64,000 nucleotides of DNA. Origin: Botrytis cinerea B05.10 (lineage: Eukaryota > Ascomycota > Leotiomycetes > Helotiales > Sclerotiniaceae). Below are positions 1 through 10,918 of the stretch, piece after piece. The stretch is taken from assembly GCF_000143535.2 (NCBI RefSeq), contig NC_037311.1:1984001-2048000 (forward strand). Direction: 5' to 3'. The notes beneath the pieces were generated by a model. That model did not search any database. It saw only the letters and a program-made list of their open reading frames with translations, and was not told the origin of the DNA. Both the position numbers and the translations under genes were made by a program. Each line of letters begins with the position of its first letter. Position 1 is the first letter of the stretch.

Positions 1-81
1 GATGGGGAGAAGAGGGGAACAAAGGTTACGGAAGTTGTGTTGGAGACACCGGAGGAAGAAGATGATGGTGGTGATTCGTAG
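1..81 (+). CDS. 3' end of an unknown gene with an acidic tail
   Basis: The window opens inside a reading frame that runs 26 codons to a TAG at 79-81. The visible C-terminus is hydrophilic and ends in a Glu/Asp run (EEEDDGGDS). There is no domain in this piece, so no function can be given. Reading frame and strand are inferred only from the frame being open and from the acidic, low-complexity character common in fungal C-termini; it could also be chance because only 81 bases are visible. Confidence 0.4.
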   Translation, partial: DGEKRGTKVTEVVLETPEEEDDGGDS

Positions 82-711
82 ATTGGGGGATTGCGGCTAA
101 GGCTTGGTGGAGCAATGTCTGTATGATCGTGATATTTTTTGTATATTTAGAAGGTTATAGAGTGGGAATGAATCAGATAGGTTATTGATGTTTAATCGAA
201 ATCATATCATAACTATCTGATCTAGACGATTTCCGCGAGCTAATAATTTGTTTGAAATTTTAGAATTTATACATACATACACACATACACAAACTATAAA
301 ACTATTTCGTAATCTTACCTTACAACTCAAAACGCAATATCTTCTTCACCTGTCCTACCCTAGCTTTACATTACGATAATAGATCGCGAAATTATAGAAT
401 TGTAGAATAATAATGGGGTTTTGGGATCGGGAGAGGCGGGCAGAAGAATTGTTATTGTATGTATGTATGGATAGGTCTTAGGAAGAACTAATCTATAATT
501 GAGATGTAGAAACTTCTCTTTGTACTTTTATCTCGAGATTTACTTAATTTGTACAGATACTGGAAGTTTTGAAAAGGAAAAAAGCAAAAAGAAAAATAAA
601 GATACACGTGAAACATGATTGTGAGGAAGCTGCATACTCAATAGAATATATTTTGGGACAAATATATAATTGCTTTCTCCGCGTTATATTAAATGAGCAA
701 CTCAACGCGTA
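82..711. other. intergenic, 3' side of two convergent genes
   Basis: AT-rich spacer between the gene end at 81 (+) and the alpha/beta hydrolase stop at 712 (-). It holds A/T-rich tracts and a short CATA run near 272-290 that would serve as 3' UTR and polyadenylation sequence. No convincing coding frame seen. Confidence 0.6.
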
Positions 712-2312
712 TTACGATCTTCCACTCAAACCATTTACCTCCACATCCCCCCCTCCATTCCGCATCCTCACATTACGAATCCACTCAATCGCCTCCAAAA
801 GATGCGGCACAAATTTCTGCGGCTTTTCCGTCGCTGGAAAATGTCCAATGTCAGGCATAGCCTTGTGTTTCGCGCCTGGAATCTTGTCACAAGTTGCTTG
901 AGCCACGGTAGGTGTATTGCTCCAATCGTAATCGCCAGTCAGCATGAAAACTGGACATTTTTTGGTATCGATGCTGGAGACTCTGGCGCGGCCGTCGAAA
1001 CCGCCAAAGTAGAAGTCGAGGTCGCCGTGGAAGATTCCGTAGGCGGATGCGCTGTACATGTGCCAGATGAGTTGTTTGTTGGCGAGAGGAGTGGTTGGTG
1101 ACATCATCTGTGGGTGTGTGTTAGTTTTGGACTTGGGGAGGAGGTAGGCTGAGTTATTACGCCGTATACCCATTCTGGGTTGAAGAGCGATTGGTTGACG
1201 TAGGGTGACTGGTCGTTGAATTGACGATCCATGTTGAGATACTCGCAGCTGTGATTGTTAGTTATGTCTTTGTGTGGATGGGAATCTTACCCTTGGAGTG
1301 GAATTGTTCCACCGGCACCAACTTCGTCAGCTCTAGTTGCTACAGCCAGACATACTTGACCGGCCATGGATGCCCCGCATATTATGGGTTTGTTCAATTT
1401 TAGTTTCTTGACTATTGCGGTGATAGCACCAACATAAGTGTCTTCAGTGTTTGTATAGTCACCAGGACTAGAGGATTTCATGTCAGTAATTTTTCTATCT
1501 ATGCAGAGTAACGTCAAACTTGTGGTGTTGTATCAAGTTCAATAATACACGATAGGACCTCTAATATTCCCAACAACAAAAAGTATATTTCAAAGTACCA
1601 TGTGTACTTACCAGTGATTTGGAGGAGGGTAGCTCTTCCCGTGACCTGGTAGATCAAAAGCTATCATATTGCATTCCTCACGCATGACGTTATGATTCAT
1701 AACCCCATGATATTGCCGACCGTCTGCACCGGCAGTGTGGAGGAAAACTATGTCTTGTTTCCCAGAACCGCTTTGTTCGTAGAAAACCTTGCACCTTCCC
1801 CATGTTGGGATGTCCAAGTATACATAACGACCAATGACATGATCCTCGTCGACTTCAGGTTCTTCATCTAATTTCATCGGCCCGCAATATGCATCATGAA
1901 GGACTTCAAGAACTCGTCTCCAGATATGAGTATGCTGAGTGAAAGATATTTGATCTCCTTGAATCTCGATATCTTTTTGCTTGATGTTCATCCCAAACAT
2001 ACCCCAATAGCTTTGAAAGGGAGCTACTGGGATAGGTTGAAAGAATTGCTCCCAATGCTTAAGTGATGCTAATAGTATGAACGAAGCCTCCTGGGCCGTA
2101 CCAACTCTCGCCTGGCATTTACCGTTATCTATGACAACAATGATGATATCGTTTGAGGTTGATGTACCAATTCCAAAGGTAATTTGATGAAGAATCGCTG
2201 GAGTCTTTACAAAAGCATTATATTGAGGGTCTTTGTTAATCAGCTCGTCAAAGACTGGAAGAGTTGAATGAAGTTGATCCGATAGATCAGTCCAACGAGA
2301 AGAGGAAGCCAT
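712..2312 (-). CDS. alpha/beta-fold hydrolase with SCP2-like N-terminal domain
   Basis: Four exons on the minus strand: 2312-1612, 1467-1291, 1248-1161, 1107-712, giving 453 aa. Introns are GT-AG (144, 42 and 53 bases). The first 3' splice site was chosen because earlier AGs either hit stops or add a non-conserved stretch. Residues about 1-130 resemble an SCP2 sterol-carrier-like fold (GKCQARVGTAQEASF... ending in a DIEIQGD-type strand). From about 165 a hydrolase domain begins: LPGHGKS turn, nucleophile elbow GASMAG (Ser267), acid in GDYDWSNTP (Asp383) and His411 in DIGHFP. No signal peptide, so probably cytosolic or peroxisomal. The family contains esterases and C-C hydrolases; substrate cannot be read from sequence. 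The two-domain architecture is an inference for the N-terminal part. Confidence 0.85.
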
Positions 2313-3551
2313 CCTGAAGGATCACTTATTGTATGAGTGAAAAGAGTGAATTGAAATAGAATTGTCATTTAAAGCAATGGGACAATGCTTGATGGAAGGG
2401 TAATATATACTTGACTTGATCTGCATAATTAAAACATATTGGTGGGAGTGACACCTACCCCGCACCAAGAACATGTCACCAACACACTCGTACAACCTGG
2501 CAATAAAAATAAAATGCTTTTCCAGCCAGACAATCTAGAGTGTGCATTGAAGCTAGAGAGTGTTGAGTAGTAGATGCACACAAGGAGTAGTTAGTGGACC
2601 TGACTTAGGACAAGAGATTCCCCAACTGGGGTTCATTGAGATCCACGCTGTGCTGTGTTGACCTTCTGCATACAACTCATGAATAGTATCCAAAATAGTT
2701 TCTTCTCTTGGTACTTTGAACATGATATTTTGTTTGTCTTGGGAAGTGACATGCAGTTCAGTGGACCCTAGGATGAATGCATTTGTTGTTCGCTCTTGTC
2801 CTACACTCAGAGCACCAGCATTGCACCGTGATTCTCAGCCCTTGAATGCCGGTACCTGTGAATGGTACAGACAATGGCTGTCATGTATGATATATCTACC
2901 CAGGCGTACCAAAGACCATGAAGAGGAGAAGTGAGAATGAGGTTCGACAGATGTAAGTGAAGTGAGCATCTTGTCCTGGATGCTCTCCGCCCCAATCTTG
3001 CCCAGAGGATCCGAAGTTTAACCTGCATGACTAATCACATAAACACACAAATAGGTCCGAGCTGGAGCTTTACGTACCGGATCCTCACTGATCCTCACGT
3101 TTCTAGCGGCCGCTAGATCTAAATTCCCAAAAAATAAAATCATTAAGTTACTCCAATCCGTAAGTCAATAACAGTACGCGCCAAAGTTGATTCATGTCAA
3201 TCCTTCAGACACGACCCCTCCTTTCTACCTACTGCCATTGAAGACTCCTTCAACAAAGTGCTCAGAACGATTCAAAGTAACATGAATCACAAAGCATGTT
3301 AAGCTGGGCCAAAGGATTATTCTCTTCGCAGCTGGAACCCGAGAATTTAGAAGAGGATCCGATAAGTGATCAAGCTGATAAGATAACTCAAGGTAGATCA
3401 AACTTTTTTATTATTTGCTTCTGGGAAACCTGAGATTGTTGCACATCTCTTCAATTGTACTTGACATAATTGTTCTGGCGCAGAAAACTGACCGTCACTT
3501 CCTAATCCAGAATCCGAAACAACTCTATCTCTCCTGAGTAGAGATTTAGTC
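2313..3551. promoter_or_regulatory. divergent promoter region, hydrolase and Reb1-like gene
   Basis: About 1.24 kb between two genes transcribed away from each other, so it should hold both promoters. It contains a perfect 16-base palindrome at 3102-3117 (TCTAGCGGCCGCTAGA) and a pyrimidine-rich stretch before the ATG at 3552. Short open frames on both strands have no domain or start context support and were not called. Confidence 0.5.
3102..3117. other. perfect 16-base palindrome
   Basis: TCTAGCGGCCGCTAGA, self-complementary, in the divergent promoter between the hydrolase and the Reb1-like gene. It could be a dimeric factor site of the CGGCCG type. Confidence 0.55.
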
Positions 3552-6500
3552 ATGGACAATTCTCGAGAACCTGCAAGTGACCAACTTGCTGGCGTAGATG
3601 ACCACGCTGGTACCAGTACAAAAAAGCACAAGAAAGATAAGAAAAAGAATAGGAACACGAGTATGGGTGGATCAGCAAGTGTTCTACAGAGAGAATATCA
3701 GATTGCTGGCATTCAAGAAGGCCCAGAAGATGTCGGCGCGTCAGAACGAAATCCAGCTACTTCACCTACACCCGCCTCGGAATTGAGCGCAAAAAAGGAA
3801 AAGCGGAGACGACAAAAGTCGAACCAGAACGCTCATACGGAGGATGCAGGTGGACAAGAGGCAAGCCCAGAAGCTTACCCATCTGGACAAGTTGACCAGC
3901 CAGAACTCCGTACAGAAGAATTGACTGAGTTGGGCAACATTCAACAACCAAAATCGAAACAAAAGCGCAAACATCGAAAGTCTCACCAAGAGGAATCGCA
4001 GATTAGCTACGAAGACTATGTCCCAAATGAGCCGGTTGACGCAGCACAATTGGAAGATACAAAACATCAAGAACCCGAAGACGAGATAACGACCACAGAT
4101 TCAGCATTGAAAAAGAAAAATCGTCGCAAGAACCACAAATCCAGTACATCACATTCGGCACCACCAGGTGAAGAGGAAACTCTCCAACAGATAGAAACTG
4201 AAGTTGAAGCGGACTGGGCCCATGCAAACGAAAAATCGAAGAAAAAGAAAAAGACAAAGTTGGAGAAGACTGTTGCATCAGAAGTTGCACAAGGGGCTGA
4301 AGAAGCTCGCGATAAAAATCAGTTTCCGCCCTCATTCAACGAAGTCCCTCTAGAAGATGCTTTGAAAAACCATTTCGGAGACGAATCTGACCTTTCAAAG
4401 TCGAACACTGGCAAGAGAGATCAAACACGAGAAATCATAAAGGAAACTGGTAGCCAGGTCCAGGGCACCAAAAATCATGCTTCAGACAAACCTATACCCA
4501 CAAAGTCAAAGCCCAAGAAATCTGTCGCTAAACCAAAGACTCCGAAAGTCAATCGAACGGAAGCTGGCGACGCAAACTCGGCTGCTCTCCTAAATCAATT
4601 CATTTCTGCCGGTAAGAATCGTCGCGTGGAACCAGAATCAGCTGTTCCATCTGCAAAGGCTCTTGGGAAGAGACCAGCTGTTGATGAACAAGCTGAGCAC
4701 CAATCGAAGAAAAGAAAACAAATTGATTCGGATTCCAGAAATGGTGACATTCGCTCAATGTTTTCAGATGATGCTCAAAATGGAGGCTCAACTGTGACTG
4801 CATCAAAGACTAAGCCAAAGATAAGACAACTTGCATCGAATGTTGATGTGGCCATTTCATCACCTGCAGTAAGAACAAGTCGTTCCGGAAATGAAGAAAT
4901 GGCAGGCTGGACAGCTTCTGATAGAAGGTCGGCATCTGCTGGGAATGCTCAAGACTCCTCGGATGATAACTCTGTGTACGAGGAACAGTCAGTGGATGCA
5001 TCAATCACTCGTCGAAAGCGGTATTTGCCTGTCGATGAGCCTTCTCTGCTGGCAATGGAAACACCCAAATCGGGCAAAAAGCCAAAGCAAAATCGGGCAA
5101 CATCAGACAAACCGAGTAACAAAAAATCAGTCAAGGCCAAAAAAGATCCTTCGAGCGGGGCTAAACCGAAGCGCAGCAGAAGTCAATCTGTCACCAGACC
5201 AAGGGATGGAAACGGTAGACTCAATGGCGACGAGACAAGGAGAATCGCAGACGCCGTGGAGTTGTATCGTGTCGACAATGACCTGGAACAGCATGCTCTC
5301 AATACCATCATCCAGAACAATGCTCTTAACGATGGAAAGAAATTTTGGGATTTCATGACAGAGGAAGTACCTGATGTTGCCAAGCGAAACCTCCAAAGTT
5401 GGTGTAGGAGAAACTTTCACAACTATGCAGCACGAGGTGTCTGGACTGCCGAGCAAGATGAAGAATTGATGGAACTCTTCAAGACAATGCCCAAAAAGTG
5501 GTCTCTCATCGGTGCTCAGCTTAATCGTTTGCCTGATGATTGTCGTGATCGTTGGAGAAATTACTTATCCGTCACAAATTTGGAACTTGGTCCGTGGAAA
5601 CTTGAGGAGGAGCATCAGCTCAAGGATGCTGTCAAAAAGTGTATCGACCTCGTTCGCGAAGATAAACGTCGAGAGGGACTGCTCACACCCGAGGAGGAAA
5701 ATGATGATACTTATCACGAACACGACATAAGCTGGATGAAAGTCAGTGAGCTCATGGATCTTTCCAGGAGTCATCTTCAGTGCTATCGAAAGTGGAAGTC
5801 TATTAAAAATCGAGAACACGCTACTACAGATGACCTTGTCGCGGAACGTATTGTAATCAGCAATAGCTGGAAAAACCTCAAAAGTTATCAGGAAGCAACC
5901 AAGACTCTGGCTGGAGAGAAGTTACAATTTTTAAAAGCTATTCGCGATAGTAAAGCAGGAGCGGAGAGCAAAATTGATTGGAGGGCAATTGATGAAAAGC
6001 TCGATCGAAATCACGATGCTATGGAAATGAGAATCTGTCTCCGTGGCTTAGTACATAATATTACAACCCATGCCAATAAGACTCTTCAAGAGAATGTTCA
6101 GTTGCTCATCGAAGCATACGAGCAATCTGCACCTCATGAACCCGAAGGTTATGTTGACTTACCTTTCGAATCGACTGGCCTCAAGAAGAGAACCAGGAAA
6201 TCAAAAACCAGCGCTCTATTTGAGAACAATCCCGATCTTTATGATGTTGGTGGTAGTGGTTCTAAGGCCAAGATGAGACATCGCATGCTTAAAACGGATG
6301 AATCACAAGGAGGCCACAATTCTGCAGGCAACCAGGAGAGCGAGCAATCTTCTGATTCTGTTCAAGTTCCTGATTCAGCAAAGAAGTCCAAGCGCGCAGC
6401 CCCTGTCAAGAAACCAACCAAATCATTTGCATTGAGCACTGAAAGGGTAGTGGATAGCGATGTCGAAAACGACAACGATGATGGAGTACCAACTAGTGCG

Positions 6501-7157
6501 CAAAAGCCTCGATCTGAAGACGAAACCGATGATGAAGATGTTCCAAAACCACGATCAAAGACAAAGCAGGCTACACACAAGAAGAAAACTCAAGTGGCAG
6601 TCAAAACAAAGATTGTCGAAGAGAGCAGCGATGATGAGCCAGAACGCCAGCCAGAGTCTTATTCCAACTCAGATTCTGAGGATGCTGAAATGGCTGATGC
6701 ACATTATGATTTGAATGACAAATATCCTAGTAATGAAACTTCTCAATCTACTCAATTCCACCTCGGCAGCAGCGACTTTTATGGTAACAAGAAGAACAAG
6801 CATTCCATTAGCCGTGAGCCGGAAGACATAACCGTCGATGATTCCGTTCATAACCATGCCCCTGTCGACTCTGATGAAGATTTCGAAATGCAAGACCCAG
6901 ATGAGCTACAAGTTCCTGCTACACCAGAGCACGAATTACAAGAGGGATATAGTGAGTTGCGAGAAGAGAGTGCAGACCTCGATGAGTCTGGCCAAATTTA
7001 CCAAAATGGTCTAGGCGATGCAGAGAGTGATGCAGAGAGTATCATGGACGACATGTCAGATATTCCAGCCAAAGTCATCAAGAAGAGGGCACCTGGTATT
7101 AATGACGAGGGAGGTGTATATTTTGGCAAAGAGTCGAGCGTCGACCTCGATCAATAA
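3552..7157 (+). CDS. Reb1/TTF1-type Myb DNA-binding protein
   Basis: Uninterrupted 1201-aa protein. The first ~540 residues are lysine-rich and disordered, with several KKKxK-type basic clusters that look like nuclear or nucleolar signals. Residues about 545-615 are a helical pre-domain, followed by Myb/SANT repeat 1 starting at Trp631 (VWTAEQDEELMELF... WSLIGAQL... CRDRWRNYL) and a divergent repeat 2 from Trp682 (GPWKLEEEHQLKDAV... LQCYRKWKSIK). This order is that of Reb1/Nsi1/TTF1, which bind rDNA terminators and promoters, stop RNA polymerase I or replication forks and organise chromatin. The C-terminal ~250 residues are acidic with many SD/SE motifs, likely CK2 sites. It is considerably longer than S. 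cerevisiae Reb1 (about 810 aa). Assignment to the family is strong; which of the Reb1/Nsi1 roles it has is not. Confidence 0.85.
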   Translation: MDNSREPASDQLAGVDDHAGTSTKKHKKDKKKNRNTSMGGSASVLQREYQIAGIQEGPEDVGASERNPATSPTPASELSAKKEKRRRQKSNQNAHTEDAGGQEASPEAYPSGQVDQPELRTEELTELGNIQQPKSKQKRKHRKSHQEESQISYEDYVPNEPVDAAQLEDTKHQEPEDEITTTDSALKKKNRRKNHKSSTSHSAPPGEEETLQQIETEVEADWAHANEKSKKKKKTKLEKTVASEVAQGAEEARDKNQFPPSFNEVPLEDALKNHFGDESDLSKSNTGKRDQTREIIKETGSQVQGTKNHASDKPIPTKSKPKKSVAKPKTPKVNRTEAGDANSAALLNQFISAGKNRRVEPESAVPSAKALGKRPAVDEQAEHQSKKRKQIDSDSRNGDIRSMFSDDAQNGGSTVTASKTKPKIRQLASNVDVAISSPAVRTSRSGNEEMAGWTASDRRSASAGNAQDSSDDNSVYEEQSVDASITRRKRYLPVDEPSLLAMETPKSGKKPKQNRATSDKPSNKKSVKAKKDPSSGAKPKRSRSQSVTRPRDGNGRLNGDETRRIADAVELYRVDNDLEQHALNTIIQNNALNDGKKFWDFMTEEVPDVAKRNLQSWCRRNFHNYAARGVWTAEQDEELMELFKTMPKKWSLIGAQLNRLPDDCRDRWRNYLSVTNLELGPWKLEEEHQLKDAVKKCIDLVREDKRREGLLTPEEENDDTYHEHDISWMKVSELMDLSRSHLQCYRKWKSIKNREHATTDDLVAERIVISNSWKNLKSYQEATKTLAGEKLQFLKAIRDSKAGAESKIDWRAIDEKLDRNHDAMEMRICLRGLVHNITTHANKTLQENVQLLIEAYEQSAPHEPEGYVDLPFESTGLKKRTRKSKTSALFENNPDLYDVGGSGSKAKMRHRMLKTDESQGGHNSAGNQESEQSSDSVQVPDSAKKSKRAAPVKKPTKSFALSTERVVDSDVENDNDDGVPTSAQKPRSEDETDDEDVPKPRSKTKQATHKKKTQVAVKTKIVEESSDDEPERQPESYSNSDSEDAEMADAHYDLNDKYPSNETSQSTQFHLGSSDFYGNKKNKHSISREPEDITVDDSVHNHAPVDSDEDFEMQDPDELQVPATPEHELQEGYSELREESADLDESGQIYQNGLGDAESDAESIMDDMSDIPAKVIKKRAPGINDEGGVYFGKESSVDLDQ

Positions 7158-7926
7158 ATAAAAAAAGGCGAGATGATCAGCAAGAAGAAAGATGCGCACG
7201 CTTCCACAGTTTATCGGTTGCTTACTTGTTAGCTTATAAGCGGAGGATACCCGGAGAAAAGAAATTTGCCATTTGGAGGAGTTAAGGGTGTGTAAGGGCT
7301 ATGATATTGTACACTTTTCAATTGAACAAGTTAGCGCGTTTCAAGGAACATGAAAGTTAGGTAGTTTGCGAGCACATGTTAATAGAATGCGAGCGAGCAT
7401 ACAAATCTGAGATGTAGCAGTCTTAGAAGACTAATTGCAAAGTTATAACATTGAACATACAGTATCATAGATAGCATAATACCAATGGTAAAACATAAAC
7501 CTCTCTAGCAGTGGTGATTACATTTCATTTTCAATCTCTCAATACGACGAACTTTTCTAAAATACCTAGGTATATAAGTAAACTATCAAAATTTATAACA
7601 CCGAGCCGACCCTGTCCTGTTGGTCCTTATTTCAGAGCGTCTGATACACAATGGATTTTTGCAATTTGCCCTCCCCACTGCCCGGCCAGATCTTCCCATC
7701 GTTTTGGGAGTAAAATCGTGTCTTGACCACCGAATATACATCTATCTTCCACGTGTGTAGTTGTGGAGATATGCATACATACACACATCAATCATCAAAT
7801 TATCCACCGTGTTGGAAATACATCAAATCGTTATACATCGTACAATCTCATAACCCTATCACACCATACCATCCCATTCCACTCCACTCCACTCCATTCT
7901 CCATCCCATCAAAACTTCTACATATC
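7158..7926. other. intergenic between convergent genes
   Basis: 3' flanks of the Reb1-like gene (+) and the Ser-rich gene (-). AT-rich with CATA and CCATT(C) simple repeats near 7770-7900. No gene seen. Confidence 0.6.
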
Positions 7927-9039
7927 CTAACACCCGTCTGCTTTTTCATCGGATGACGATGACGACGATGCAGACGAAGTATCAAACTCACTCTCGGGGT
8001 ATGCATCGAGGTGAGCTCGAGCAGCATCTTGCTCGTAATCCCTCTCTTCTATATCTGGGATTTGAAACATGGATGGGTTGGTCTGCTGGGAAGACTGGTC
8101 TCTATGCGTCTGTGTGTTCGTGTAGATATCGGTTGTTTTGTTTTCTCCATTTGCGGTAGTGGTGTTCTGTGGGGGTTTGTGGTGGGTGCTTTCGTCTGGT
8201 GATGATGATGATGATGAGGAGGAGGAGGAGGAGGAGAAGGATGAGGATGAGGATGATTGTTTGCTCAGGGGGGGATGATGTGGGTCTGGACCTGAGTTTG
8301 AATTATCATGAAGTTTGGATTTGGGTTGGGATTTGGGCTCTCTGGGTATGTTAATATCGTCGTCTTTGAAGAACCCGATGTTTTGGAAATAGTTGGTGAG
8401 ATGATCATCTCGAATTCTCAGATCGGGAAAAAGGTCGATGAGCTCGAGGCTGTGGAGAATGTGCGGGGTGCGTGGTGTGTGGGAGGATTGCGAGGGTGGT
8501 GGGGAGTATGGTGGATGAGCTAGTGGTGGCTTGTTTGTGTAGGTGTATGTGTAATGATATTCATCATCATCATCAACATCATCAACAACATCATCTGGAT
8601 TGCTTTCCACATCCAAGTCGATATCATATCCGCATTCATTTCTCGAAGAGAAACGAAAGGGCTTTTCCACAACACCCGGTGAGGAGCGAGGAATCCCTGT
8701 TTCTGGGCTAGAGTGGCGCGAGGCTTCATGTGAGGCTTCGCTCTTGGGCGTTGTGGATGAAGAAGTACTGGGATGTGTTAGAACCTTGTAGTGTTGCTTT
8801 GAATTTGTAAGGCTGGATGGGCTCATAGGTACGTACACATGGTCTGTTGGGACATTGCTCGCTTGTGAAGAAGTAGGATCTATTTCTCTTGACGTGGAAG
8901 TACATTCGACATCTCCTTCTTCGGATATTGTTGTTTCGGTCATTGTTACCCAGCTGTTTTGATCGGGGGCGTTGAAGGGTTTAGAAGGATTGTTCGATAA
9001 ATTGCTGGAGTTGTTGGAAGGGGAGGAGGAGTTGGGCAT
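7927..9039 (-). CDS. Ser-rich, acidic disordered protein of unknown function
   Basis: Single-exon 370-aa frame with a true ATG at 9039-9037. It has no recognisable fold. The N-terminus is Ser/Asn/Pro-rich, residues about 142-158 form an acidic block (DDVVDDVDDDDE) followed by YTYTYT, and two serine homopolymers follow, one encoded by the TGA/GGA-type repeat at 8199-8255. A short less repetitive segment (TPHILHSLELIDLFPDLRIRDDHL) may be a motif since it is the only part with regular hydrophobic spacing. Serine/acid-rich composition is common in fungal nuclear or signalling proteins, but nothing here allows a role to be named. Low complexity makes it possible that the 5' end is spliced differently. 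Confidence 0.6.
   Translation of the reverse strand: MPNSSSPSNNSSNLSNNPSKPFNAPDQNSWVTMTETTISEEGDVECTSTSREIDPTSSQASNVPTDHVYVPMSPSSLTNSKQHYKVLTHPSTSSSTTPKSEASHEASRHSSPETGIPRSSPGVVEKPFRFSSRNECGYDIDLDVESNPDDVVDDVDDDDEYHYTYTYTNKPPLAHPPYSPPPSQSSHTPRTPHILHSLELIDLFPDLRIRDDHLTNYFQNIGFFKDDDINIPREPKSQPKSKLHDNSNSGPDPHHPPLSKQSSSSSSFSSSSSSSSSSSSPDESTHHKPPQNTTTANGENKTTDIYTNTQTHRDQSSQQTNPSMFQIPDIEERDYEQDAARAHLDAYPESEFDTSSASSSSSSDEKADGC
8199..8255. repeat. in-gene TGA/GGA trinucleotide repeat
   Basis: Codes for the serine homopolymer of the Ser-rich protein on the minus strand. Likely to vary in length between strains. Confidence 0.8.
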
Positions 9040-10605
9040 TTTAGAATGGGGATGGATTGGGTGGGTATCATTATCTGAAAACGGAGTTGATCTGTTGATG
9101 GGTCATGGATTTGGATAGAAGAATAAGCGTCTTACATTACAGCGATTAAAGTGTGGGACGGGATGCGCAGGAGACTTTATAGAACGAGGTTCTAGTATAT
9201 ATGATATCGGGCGACGAAGACAAGGAAAGCAAGAGAAACATCGCTAGGAGAGAATGGGGTCACAGAGGTAAGATTGTTGTGGTTTCGTATCTACATGATA
9301 GTTGTTCTGCGAGGCGAACGATGTACTCGGTGACGAAAAGGGAAATCAGATCTATATTGAGTCTGTATTGATCCATGACCGAGTATTCACATGTAAATAT
9401 GTTCTCTGCCGTGATAATGTGTTATGAGCTAAGAGGCAAGCCTTCTTTCTAGAAGATTAAAAGAAGGAATCCTTCGGGGCAAGGGTACAAGGTACCCCAG
9501 ATATCAACCATGTCGAAGAAATTCCAAGGACTGATAATCCGGTCTGGACCGCGAGATGTGAAAGAGAGAGCACTAACACCCCCTGGCTCACGTATTCTCA
9601 TGCTCTCCTGCCTGTTTTTCGATATGCCTTGTACACCGTCAATCGCATCCCAATCCCAAAGTGTTCCCAAGATAATGTGCCTCACCACAACATCTTCGTA
9701 TGCTGCACGAAATACTGTAGTAAGGTAAGCTCAGAACCCAATCTCACTGCACTTATACTCAGAACCCAATCTCGGAAATCATCTATTCCATCTCCCCCTT
9801 TCGCATCCCAACTTACCTCATATTCAAGCCCAGTATGAATCCGAAACACACTGCATGTATAAAGGAGTATAGCGACAATTTCTGACCTGATACTCGAGCA
9901 ACAAATTGGACGATTTAATCCCTCATACAAACAGTCTCTCGTGTAAATGGTTAAAACAAAAGAGGCAGACGAAAGGGTTTAAATAAACCTGAAATTCAGA
10001 TGAAACCCAAGATGTCGGTGTGAAAACATCGCCAATGTCCAATTGATACATGAGGCTGAAGGATGCAGGAGAGATATTAGGAAGCGGAAACAAGGAATAC
10101 GGGGCGGGGACGGGAGAAGATGAGGCTGGCGAACGAGTGCCATTCGATGATGGGGGAAAATGAATGAAGATCATGGGGAGATGCAAATTGTGAGAAGGAC
10201 AATGTGAGGGCGTTGGGGGAGGCTAGTGGCTGTGCCCAACTGTGGCGGCGGCACAGTAATCTAGCCAAGCCGGATAGAGGAAAGATGCATCACCCGTCGA
10301 CATAAACACAGGGCATTAGGAGAATCGTGATGTGAGATCTAATGCATTATGAAGTCTATTAATCGTGTGTACGTTTCTCCAACATTTAATACAACAGAGC
10401 AAGGCGCAAAAACGCCTTGAAATCTCTCAAACGTACGATCCCACACGGCTAGCAACATCGGGAGTATTAAATTATCCCGAGTCCATGCCCTATTCTTTCT
10501 ATTAAACATTGGGCGTTGTATGTGCCAGCACATATCAGAAGTGAGAAATTTGCCTGTATCCTCTGTTTTCGAATCCAAACCACCGTACCAAGTTCCGTCT
10601 AATCC
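9040..10605. other. intergenic, about 1.6 kb
   Basis: Upstream of the Ser-rich gene and downstream of the tentative small gene. Contains a near repeat of CTCAGAACCCAATCTC at 9730 and 9759. The frame on the minus strand at 10339-10578 has no domain and was not called. Confidence 0.5.
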
Positions 10606-10918
10606 TTATTGACCCATACCAAATCTATTCCCGCCATTAACCCCATGAATATCCCAGCCCGGTAAAGAAACAACTGCATTGAAGAGCGCAGCAACATCAC
10701 CTCGATGTCGTTGAGTCTGTCTTTCCCCCATGCGAGTCAGAAGTCATGCTCCTACGTAGCATTTCTAATTGAACGTCCAGAAGACACGGAGATTCCGCAG
10801 AATCACACATAAAGGAGCCATTCTGAGGTGTCTTAGCCTTTCGTGCGCGGGTTTGTCGCTGCTTGTTCTCATGCTCCAAGGATTGCAATTGTTGTTCATA
10901 TTCAGTAAGAGGATCCAT
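10606..10918 (-). CDS. tentative small spliced gene, 84 aa
   Basis: Not visible as one open frame. Exon 1 is 10918-10775 (48 codons, starts MDPLTEYEQQLQSLEHENKQ, coiled-coil-like and basic), a 58-base intron 10774-10717 runs GTTCAA...GACAG with a CTGAC branch point about 20 bases before the acceptor, and exon 2 is 10716-10606. Splicing is phase 0 and yields a C-terminus GDVAALFNAVVSLPGWDIHG... ending GMGQ. Both exons look coding, and the unspliced frame stops at 10697 after ending in weak sequence. No family is recognised. The donor GTTCAA is weak, so the alternative is a 73-aa unspliced protein (10918-10697) or a decayed gene. Confidence 0.42.

Noticed and set aside
4003..4335. Minus-strand frames inside the Reb1-like gene
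   Set aside because: Shadow of the plus-strand coding frame.
8520..8729. Plus- and minus-strand short frames inside the Ser-rich gene
   Set aside because: Shadows of repeat-coding sequence.
10339..10578. 79-codon minus-strand frame
   Set aside because: Lies directly after the tentative small gene, no conserved motif and no splice link that keeps the frame.
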